64,000 nt of DNA from Actinobacillus seminis (GTDB taxonomy: Bacteria; Pseudomonadota; Gammaproteobacteria; Enterobacterales; Pasteurellaceae). Location: NCBI RefSeq assembly GCF_002263215.1, contig NZ_NLFK01000007.1, positions 62,001 to 126,000 of the forward strand. The letters are read 5' to 3'. Under the pieces are notes generated by a model, which saw nothing but the letters and a program-made list of their open reading frames with translations, was not told the DNA's origin and searched no databases. Below, piece after piece: positions 54,017-62,000 of this stretch; position 1 is the first letter of the stretch; each line of letters starts with the position of its first letter. Position numbers and translations under genes: made by a program.

Positions 54017-55239
54017 CGTAACCACCCCGTCGGGTTCATTGCCACCCCTTTGCGCCGAATTTCAAAATACAATCCACTGCGTGATTGACCGCCGGAAGAG
54101 CCCACCTCGGCAATTTTTTGCCCGGCTTTGACCAATTGCCCTTCACGCACTGATACAGATTGATTATAACCATACAAGCTCAAATCATTTTCGCCATGCT
54201 TAATAATCACTATCAACCCATATCCCCGCAACCAACCGGCTAAAATCACCCGTCCGTCAGCAATCGCTCTCACTGACGATCCGGCACTCGCCCCAATCAC
54301 AATACCTTTCCATTTCAATTCTCCCATTTGCACGGAGCCAAAACGGTTTAAAATCTTACCCCTCACCGGATAAGCATATTGTTTTCGCGGTTTCCCCAAG
54401 CCGGACGAACTTGCCATCAGCTGTTTTTCTTGCGCGGTCGGCTGATAAGGTTTTTGCGTTTTTTTCTCCTCGGCTTGTTTTTTCTGTGCCAAGGCTTCAC
54501 GTTCGCGTTTTTCCTGTTCGCGCGCCGCTTGTTCCGCACGTTGAATTTGTTGGCGCAATGCCGCTTCATTGGCTTTCAAGCTTTCCAGGCGGTTTTCGTC
54601 TTTTTGCAGACTACGATTAATTTGGTTCAACGTTGATTGGCGCTCACGTTGTACTTTTTGCAATTCTTGCTGTTGTTTTTTTTGCGCCGCTAATTGCGAT
54701 TGTTGTTCTTTTTGTTGCGATTGAATTAACGTTTTGTCTTGCTCCAAGCGTAGCTGAGTTGCTTTTAAATCTTCGATTAACTCTAAGCGCGCCAAATTCA
54801 TATGTTCATAATAAACTTTCATGCGCTCCGCTTTTTGCGCATCTTCCGACAACAACTTTTCAAAGGTGGAAGGATTGACGCCTGAGCGATACATCGCATC
54901 AACCTGTTTCGCCAATTTATCTTTTTGATTTTTTTCTTGTTTTTCTAATTGTTTGATTTGCTTATCCGTTTCTGTCATCAAACGATGAATCTCTTTTAAT
55001 TCGACTTCCGTTTGACGCAATTGCCCAAGTACACCATTAATTTGCGTTTCTTGATTTTTCAAAGTAGATTGCAGCTTGTTTTGCTCGCGTTTTTGCGCTG
55101 CAATTTTTTGTTCTTGTTGCTTAATTTGCTGCTGAATTTTCGATAAATCATTACCATGAACGGAAAAGGAAAACGCCGCCGCACAAAAAAGTGCGGTCAT
55201 TTTTTTCGCATTTTTCATTTTTTTAGATAAAAATCTCAT
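54013..55239 (-). CDS. envC: murein hydrolase activator EnvC
   Basis: A 408-residue periplasmic protein. A signal peptide precedes a very long Gln/Lys/Glu-rich coiled coil (about residues 30-270), and the C-terminal LytM/M23 domain (about 300-405, GKILNRFGSVQMGELKWKGI) has a degenerate metal site, as in EnvC. It recruits and activates cell-division amidases at the septum via FtsEX. The start follows GAAGGG. Confidence 0.92.
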   Translation of the reverse strand: MRFLSKKMKNAKKMTALFCAAAFSFSVHGNDLSKIQQQIKQQEQKIAAQKREQNKLQSTLKNQETQINGVLGQLRQTEVELKEIHRLMTETDKQIKQLEKQEKNQKDKLAKQVDAMYRSGVNPSTFEKLLSEDAQKAERMKVYYEHMNLARLELIEDLKATQLRLEQDKTLIQSQQKEQQSQLAAQKKQQQELQKVQRERQSTLNQINRSLQKDENRLESLKANEAALRQQIQRAEQAAREQEKREREALAQKKQAEEKKTQKPYQPTAQEKQLMASSSGLGKPRKQYAYPVRGKILNRFGSVQMGELKWKGIVIGASAGSSVRAIADGRVILAGWLRGYGLIVIIKHGENDLSLYGYNQSVSVREGQLVKAGQKIAEVGSSGGQSRSGLYFEIRRKGVAMNPTGWLR

Positions 55240-55428
55240 AAACAGCCCTTCATTCCGAAAACGGGGATAAATATATCATTATTTTCCCCAATCCTCTAAA
55301 GAATACTGTGTAAAATTACTGTAAATTCTTGCGAAAGATCAGTAAAGCACTGCTTTTCGCTTTCAAAGCAGGAAATTTTTTGCTATAAAGTGCGAAGTAT
55401 TTTTTAAATTAACTTTTAGGAGAATTCT

Positions 55429-56112
55429 ATGGAATTAGTCTTTATCCGTCACGGTTTCAGTGAGTGGAATGCGAAAAATTTATTTACCGGCTGGCGTGAT
55501 GTAAATCTTACCGAACGTGGCGTTGAAGAAGCCAAAGCGGCAGGTAAAAAATTATTAGATGCCGGTTATGAATTCGATATCGCGTTTACTTCCGTATTAA
55601 CTCGCGCAATCAAAACCTGTAATATCGTATTGGAAGAATCTCACCAACTTTGGATCCCACAAGTGAAAAGCTGGCGCTTAAACGAACGTCACTATGGTGC
55701 GTTACAAGGCTTAGATAAAAAAGCGACCGCAGAACAATATGGCGATGAACAAGTACATATTTGGCGTCGTTCTTATGACATTTCTCCGCCGGATTTAGAT
55801 CCGCAAGATCCAAATTCTGCACACAATGATCGTCGTTATGCTAACTTACCAAAAGATGTGATCCCAAATGCGGAAAACCTAAAAATCACCCTTGAGCGCG
55901 TATTACCGTTCTGGGAAGATCAAATCGCCCCGGCATTGTTATCCGGCAAGCGCGTATTAGTTACCGCACACGGTAACTCATTACGTGCGCTGGCAAAACA
56001 CATTATCGGTATTTCTGATGCGGAAATCATGGATTTTGAAATCCCAACCGGACAACCGTTAATCTTAAAATTAGACGATAAGTTAAACTTTATCGATAAA
56101 TTCTATCTCTAA
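55429..56112 (+). CDS. gpmA: 2,3-bisphosphoglycerate-dependent phosphoglycerate mutase
   Basis: A 227-residue phosphoglycerate mutase with the phospho-His motif [10 protein letters not shown] (about residues 5-14), [12 protein letters not shown], and the second His in [11 protein letters not shown]. It interconverts 3- and 2-phosphoglycerate in glycolysis. Start behind TAGGAG; ends just before a strong hairpin. Confidence 0.97.
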   Translation: MELVFIRHGFSEWNAKNLFTGWRDVNLTERGVEEAKAAGKKLLDAGYEFDIAFTSVLTRAIKTCNIVLEESHQLWIPQVKSWRLNERHYGALQGLDKKATAEQYGDEQVHIWRRSYDISPPDLDPQDPNSAHNDRRYANLPKDVIPNAENLKITLERVLPFWEDQIAPALLSGKRVLVTAHGNSLRALAKHIIGISDAEIMDFEIPTGQPLILKLDDKLNFIDKFYL

Positions 56113-56132
56113 AAAAAGATAAGATAAAAAAG

Positions 56133-56155
56133 ATGCCGCACCTGCGGCATTTTTT
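56133..56155. terminator. terminator between gpmA and comM
   Basis: ATGCCGC (56133-56139) and GCGGCAT (56144-56150) with an ACCT loop, T6 on the plus strand and a T-rich run on the other strand too. It serves both convergent genes. Confidence 0.9.
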
Positions 56156-56177
56156 ATGTGCCTGCGACTTAATACGC

Positions 56178-57710
56178 TTAGATCAAGGTATTGGACAGCT
56201 TCTGTAATAACCGATCCATCGCGCGATAACCCAAGGCTTCCGCCAAATGCGTTTGTTCAATTTTCACATCCCCATTTAAATCCGCAATCGTGCGCGCCAC
56301 TTTTAAAATACGATGATACGCACGTACCGACAACCCTAACTTCATCAAGGCACTTTCTAAAAATGCCGCATCCGGCGGAGCCAAACTACAATCTCGCTCA
56401 ATCTCTTTGCCGGTTAAATACGCATTAATTTTTCCCGCTCTTGCCAACTGAATTTCACGAACCTGTAAAATTTTCGACCGCACTTGCACACTACTTTCCC
56501 CTCGATCACCGTTATTTTGCAAGGCACCTTGAGGCAATAACGGAACCTCAATAGATAAATCAAAACGATCCAAAAAAGGACCGGAAAGACGGTTTAAATA
56601 ACGCATCACTTGTTTTGGCGAAGTGCGGTTATGGATTCCGGTATAATGCCCCGTTGGACTAGGATTCATTGCCGCAACTAATTGGAATCTCGCCGGAAAT
56701 TGAATTTTCGCATTGGCGCGAGAAATAATAATTTCGCCGCTTTCCAAGGGCTGCCTTAACGCATCCAACACTTTACGATCGAATTCCGGCAATTCATCCA
56801 AAAACAAAACACCATTATGCGCCAAAGAAATTTCCCCCGGTTTGGGAATACTACCACCTCCCACCAACGCCGGCAAAGACGCACTATGATGTGGAGCACG
56901 AAATGGACGCTGTTTCCAATTTTGAAAATTCAATTCGTTATGCACCAAACTGGTTACCGAAGCAGTTTCTATCGCCTCCTGTTCCGACATTTCCGGCAAA
57001 AGTCCGGTCAACCGACTTGCCAACATGGTTTTTCCCGTTCCGGGCGGACCTAAAAACAACAAATTATGCTGCCCCGCCGCCGCAATCGTTAACGCCCGTT
57101 TGGCATAATGTTGCCCGATAATATCCGTCAGATCTTTTTTATTTTCAGGAAAATCCACCGCACTTTGCGCGGTTAAACTCGCAGCGCTCGGCAAAACCGC
57201 CACATTATTAAGAAATTGCGCCACGTCCAATAACGTCTCGGCAAAATACGTCTCCTGCCCCAGCACCAACGAAGCTTCATGGGCATTTTGTTTGGCGATC
57301 ACCAAATGACGCGACGCTTTTTGTGCCGCTAAAATGGCGGGAATCACACCATGTACCCCGCGCAAATTTCCGGTTAACGCCAACTCCGCCACAAACTCAA
57401 AGCGACGTAAATGCTCCCAGTCAATTTGATCCGATGCTGCCAAAATACCAATGGCAATCGGCAAATCGAAACGCCCGCCCTCCTTCGGCAAATCTGCGGG
57501 CGCCAAATTCACCGTAATCCGCTTTGCCGGATATTTAAAATTGGCATTTAACAACGCACTGCGCACCCGATCTTGCGCCTCTTTCACTGTTTTTTCCGGC
57601 AGCCCCACCAACGTAAACCCCGGTTTTCCATTACTCAAATGCACTTCAATGGTCACCAAAGGTGCCTGCACTCCCATCGAAGCCCGTGCATACACAATCG
57701 CTAAAGACAT
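56178..57710 (-). CDS. comM: competence-related branch-migration helicase ComM (YifB family)
   Basis: A protein of about 510 residues. An N-terminal Lon-protease-like domain (MSLAIVYARASMGVQAPLVT) is followed by the MCM/Mg-chelatase-type AAA+ ATPase with Walker A GPPGTGKTMLASRL, Walker B NGVLFLDELPEF and a C-terminal Mg_chelatase_C region. In Haemophilus it promotes integration of transforming DNA by heteroduplex branch migration. The start at 57710 follows AAGGAGG; an ATG six codons upstream is rejected. Its presence fits the abundance of uptake signals. Confidence 0.93.
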   Translation of the reverse strand: MSLAIVYARASMGVQAPLVTIEVHLSNGKPGFTLVGLPEKTVKEAQDRVRSALLNANFKYPAKRITVNLAPADLPKEGGRFDLPIAIGILAASDQIDWEHLRRFEFVAELALTGNLRGVHGVIPAILAAQKASRHLVIAKQNAHEASLVLGQETYFAETLLDVAQFLNNVAVLPSAASLTAQSAVDFPENKKDLTDIIGQHYAKRALTIAAAGQHNLLFLGPPGTGKTMLASRLTGLLPEMSEQEAIETASVTSLVHNELNFQNWKQRPFRAPHHSASLPALVGGGSIPKPGEISLAHNGVLFLDELPEFDRKVLDALRQPLESGEIIISRANAKIQFPARFQLVAAMNPSPTGHYTGIHNRTSPKQVMRYLNRLSGPFLDRFDLSIEVPLLPQGALQNNGDRGESSVQVRSKILQVREIQLARAGKINAYLTGKEIERDCSLAPPDAAFLESALMKLGLSVRAYHRILKVARTIADLNGDVKIEQTHLAEALGYRAMDRLLQKLSNTLI

Positions 57711-57807
57711 CCCCGCCTCCTTCTGCAAAGAATATAAAAAAAGCGCAATGTAAAATAAATTTACACCGCACTTTTTTGCGATCCGGATCGAGAAAATGAA
57801 ATTTTTG

Positions 57808-57863
57808 GGTAGAAATACTCTCTATTTCTACCTAAAAACGGGCTAACACCTTAACCCGTTTTT
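57808..57863. terminator. pair of hairpins downstream of yqhA
   Basis: The first is GGTAGAAATA/TATTTCTACC (57808-57832, perfect 10 bp, CTCTC loop). The second is AAAAACGGG/CCCGTTTTT (57834-57863). The second ends in a T-run on the plus strand and has the mirror-image run on the minus strand, so it can end yqhA transcription. Confidence 0.75.
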
Positions 57864-57868
57864 ATATA

Positions 57869-58417
57869 TCAATGATTTTTATGACTGGTAGCATATAAAA
57901 TCCTGTCGGTGTATGCCATGGCGACAGCGGAGATCAAGAAGCCGAGATGGAGGAATAATTGCCACATCATGGTTTTTTCCGGCATATTTGACGCATTAAC
58001 AAAGGTTTGCAGCAAATGAATAGAGGAAATGCTGATGATAGACATCGATAATTTAACTTTTAATACCGAAGCATTGACATGGCTTAACCACTCCGGTTCG
58101 TCAGGATGCCCTTCGGTATTCAGTTTAGACACAAAGGTTTCATAGCCACCCACAGTCACCATCACCAATAAATTAGCGATCATAACCACATCAATTAAAT
58201 TTAATACCGCGAGCATAACCGCGTTGGAATCCAATTGTTGCAAATCTACAATTAAAACCCATAATGATTTCATAAACTTATAAGCATAAATCGCTTGTAC
58301 GATAATCAACCCTAAATAAAGCGGCAATTGTAACCAACGGCTGGCAAAAATAACTTTGCTGAAAACCGTTTGTCTTTTGTGCAATTGAGAGGCTGCGGTT
58401 GGATGTTCTTGTTGCAT
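57869..58417 (-). CDS. yqhA: YqhA-family (UPF0114) inner-membrane protein
   Basis: A 182-residue protein with about three to four membrane helices ([39 protein letters not shown], and two near the end). The [11 protein letters not shown] and [20 protein letters not shown] segments identify the family. Function unknown. Monocistronic, AGGAA Shine-Dalgarno. Confidence 0.88.
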   Translation of the reverse strand: MQQEHPTAASQLHKRQTVFSKVIFASRWLQLPLYLGLIIVQAIYAYKFMKSLWVLIVDLQQLDSNAVMLAVLNLIDVVMIANLLVMVTVGGYETFVSKLNTEGHPDEPEWLSHVNASVLKVKLSMSIISISSIHLLQTFVNASNMPEKTMMWQLFLHLGFLISAVAMAYTDRILYATSHKNH

Positions 58418-58600
58418 AAAATTCCTATTCGCTAATTCTTCTTTTAGGGCGCTAAAATTACCTATTTTTCATGAAATTTTCAATGTTTTTTGCTTATTTT
58501 CAGCGCCGAAAACGAATAAAGTTCACAAAAACATTTCCTTTTTCGTAAATTCGTAATAGACTTGTAAAATCAATTTTGATTACTTGATAAAAAAGAAAAC

Positions 58601-58762
58601 ATGACAGCCTACAGCCTACAGCCTACAGCCTACAGCCTACAGCCTACAGCCTACAGCCTACAGCCTACAGCCTACAGCCTACAGCCTACAGCCTACAGCC
58701 TACAGCCTACAGCCTACAGCCTACAGCCTAGCATATTGCCTAAAATTAACCTTTCAAGTTAA
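58601..58762 (+). other. possible repeat-encoded leader ORF
   Basis: An ATG at 58601 leads directly into the heptanucleotide tract. With 18 copies the frame encodes six (TAYSLQP) repeats and stops at 58762. With 17 copies the reading would instead pass through a second open stretch to 58919, giving about 103 residues; with 16 it would stop at once. No ribosome-binding site is visible and the product has no recognisable domain, so this may be fortuitous. Confidence 0.25.
58604..58729 (+). repeat. 18 perfect tandem copies of the heptanucleotide ACAGCCT
   Basis: The 7-base unit ACAGCCT is repeated 18 times without a single change over 126 bases, ending about 280 bases upstream of the large adhesin start. 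Perfect short repeats of this kind mutate by slipped-strand mispairing, and heptanucleotide tracts upstream of adhesin genes (for example hmw in H. influenzae) control expression level. A 9-bp hairpin AAAATTAAC/GTTAATTTT follows at 58742-58766. Confidence 0.95.
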
Positions 58763-58766
58763 TTTT

Positions 58767-59007
58767 GAGAGGTTGGACATATTCAAACAATATCTTAAAA
58801 ATCACCTATTTCAACCTCAACCTTTCGGCGAAAGTATTATTCGCCTTTTTCTGCTTTGTCTTAAAAAGCAAGGCATCGCAGATTTATTTATCAATCTATC
58901 CAAAAAGCAAAGCGTTTAAATCAATAAACAACCGTAAAAAAGTTTAAAAAATCAACAAAATAAATCAATAAAAAAACCTAATTTTAAAAGCTTAAAGAGA
59001 ACAAATT
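58767..59007 (+). other. adhesin leader/promoter region
   Basis: About 240 bases of AT-rich DNA between the repeat tract and the adhesin ATG. An open stretch of 62 codons to 58919 exists in one frame but resembles nothing known. An AAAGAGA Shine-Dalgarno precedes the ATG at 59008. No convincing sigma70 pair can be singled out because of the A/T richness. Confidence 0.35.
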
Positions 59008-62000
59008 ATGAACAAAATCTTCAAAACAAAATACGATGTAACAACTGGACAAACCAAAGTGGTGTCTGAATTAGCGAATAACCGTCAGGTAGCGAGCCGT
59101 GTTGAGGCGGCGGGAAGTCAGCCGAAGTGCGGTGTGTTTTTCGGCGGTATGTTAGGGGCGTTTAAGGTCCTGCCGTTGGCGTTGGTGATGAGTGGGCTGT
59201 TGTCTTCAGTGGCGTATGGGGCAAATTTGTGGATAGATACAGATTGGACACAGGAAGATCAAAAAGATAAAGATAAGAATAAAAAGCTTAATTACGATAA
59301 TATGAATATAATTAATAGAAGCTCAAAAATTTGGTTTGGTGATGGAGCAAATGGGGAACATGGTACTGTTAAAAACGACGCCGTTATACTATCAAGTAAA
59401 CATAATAAGACTGGAAATAAAACGAAGTATAAAAATATGGATTTTGATGAAATTGTTGTCGTAGGTTCACGTGCGGTTGCAGGGGGAGATGGTGCAACGG
59501 TTATGGGTTATCAAGCTGTAGCAGGGCAACATGCCGCAAATGGAGAGATTTCAGATAGTTATGCCAAGTCAAAATTATATGAGCCTCAATATAAGCACTA
59601 TAAAGAACAATATGATCAAGTAACTGGAACACTGCATCAGGTTAAGGAAAAAAGAGAAAAGATATTTTAGAAAATTTTAAAAAGGATGTATTAACAAAAG
59701 AACAAAAAGAATCACTTAACCGTGAAGGGACAGCGATTGGTTATAAATCATATGCAAGAGGAAATGAAGCAACGGCAATGGGGAATGATGTTGTTGCTTG
59801 GGGAGATTCTTCTATTGCGATTGGGTCTGATAATGCGGCAGGCGATGAATCTGTATTAAGTAGAGATATTTTTAGACTCTATTATAACGCAAGGGCGGAT
59901 TTTAATGATACAAGCTCTTATGCTGCGACAGACTTTGAAAAAAAGCATGAGAATCAAAATTTACCTGTGTACGCCGATGGAGACAGTATTTTATTTGGTG
60001 AAGATGGAATTCATATTTCAAGAAGTGATGGGCGGATATATATTAGAAAAGAAACTATGGTAAATGGGAAAAATAAACCTGATTACAACAACGGCTATTA
60101 TGTTTACGATTCTTCTTTTGATGAGAATTTCCATGAGTTTGATGGTAATGATAAATATAAAAAATTAATTAAACATAATAGCGATGAAGCAAAAGAAATC
60201 AAAAAACTGTCAGACTGGAAACGATACGAATTACATAAAAAAGAAATTGATGATAAATATAAGGAATATTTGGCTAAACCTGAAAGCAAGAAGTACAAAA
60301 GCCATACTTGGGCAAGAGGGGCGAATGCTATCGTTATCGGTTCTCGTTCAATTGGGTTTGGTAAAAACTCAACAGCATTAGGAACATTTGCACTAGCGGC
60401 AAGAGATTATTCAACAGCAATAGGTTCAAATACATTAGCATTTGGGGAAAAATCTCTAGCTGTGGGTAATCACTCTTATGTGTATTCTAATGATTCAATC
60501 GGTATAGGTAATACTGTGCAAGCGATTAACACCGGATCGATGGTATTTGGTGCAAATTCATTTGCAGGTGGAAGAGGCTCTCTAGCATTGGGGGATCATA
60601 CCTTTGCCAATATTAAAATGGATGATAAGTTTAATAATAGAGGGATTACCAAAACCAAATTTGGTTTAGGGAATGCAACTGTGGCGTTACATGAAGATCA
60701 ATTGGATATTGAAAAATTATACGAAAAAGGGCATACGCAAGAAATACAAGATTTAGGTAAGAAATATTTCCTTGCGAAAACAACAAAACAAAAAGGAACA
60801 GGCGAGCTAAAAGCGGAGCAATCAAGAGACAAAGACGGACTGCCTAATCAAGGTGCGATAGCTATTGGGTCATATTCTGTTGCTTTGGGGGATAATGCGA
60901 TATCTTTAGGAAGATTTTCCTATGCCAAAGCCGATAACTCACTTGCACTGGGTAGATTTGCGTTTGCACAAAAAGATTCTTCATTTTCAATTGGTAATTT
61001 TTCAAGAGTGTTAGGAGAAAAATCTATTGCATTTGGGATACAGGCTTTAGTTGAGGCTGATAAATCAATAGCGTTAGGTATTGGCACAAAAGTGCTAGGT
61101 GAAATGCCAGTGGAATTGATGAATGCTGAAAATAAAAAGCAAAAAAACCGGAAAAATTCAGATTTTAAAATACCTGTTAAAAACGCAATAGCAATTGGTA
61201 ATGGTGCGGAAGCCTCTTTTTCAGATTCCATCGCATTGGGTGTGAATTCGGTAACTGACTATACTCAAACGGAAATGGCACAAGGCGGATGGGCACCTAA
61301 AAATGCCATATCAATACCTTCATCAGAAAGAATCGGCTATTTGTCAGTGGGTGGAAAGAATGCTGAAAGACGTATCGTCAATGTCGCACCGGGTGCGAGC
61401 GATACCGATGCGGTCAACGTATCTCAATTAAGAGCCTTAGAAGAAGCTATCTTGTATGGAAATACATTAGCAGAAGACGATGATAACACGAATCTGGGAA
61501 CGCATTATGTGTCTGTAAAAGGGCGTAGTGAATATAGTAAGCTCGTTACTAAAGAGCAAGACTATAAGAACTATACTAAGATCAAAAAAGACTATTTAAA
61601 ATTAAAAGCCAGACGAGATGCTAACCAAGAAACGATTAGCTTAACAAGTCTTGAAAATAAACTGGCACAGTATGAGAAAAAATATACGGATTTTAAAGAT
61701 GCCGCCTCTCATTTAAAAAGTGAAGACGCTAAGAATTATAATTTATTACTTCCTGACACACTAACAACAGAGGAAGCTAAAAAACAAAGAAGAAAAGAAC
61801 ACTTAAATAGAATTTACGGTGAAATTGAGCAAGCATATAGTAAAGACAACGAAAGTACGGTGACTGATCGATTAATTCCTGAAGATAAAAAAGCAGAATT
61901 AAAATTAAGTAACTTTAAAAATGATGGTGCAAAAGGTTTTGATTCGATTGCAATAGGGGTAGGTGCTAGTGCAACTGCTAAAAACTCAATAGCTTTAGGT

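Noticed and set aside
58604-58729. CRISPR array
   Set aside because: Units are 7 bases, contiguous and without spacers; this is a simple tandem repeat.
58765-58947. 60-codon open frame between the repeat tract and the adhesin
   Set aside because: AT-rich, no Shine-Dalgarno, no recognisable domain, overlaps the presumed adhesin leader; treated as non-coding.
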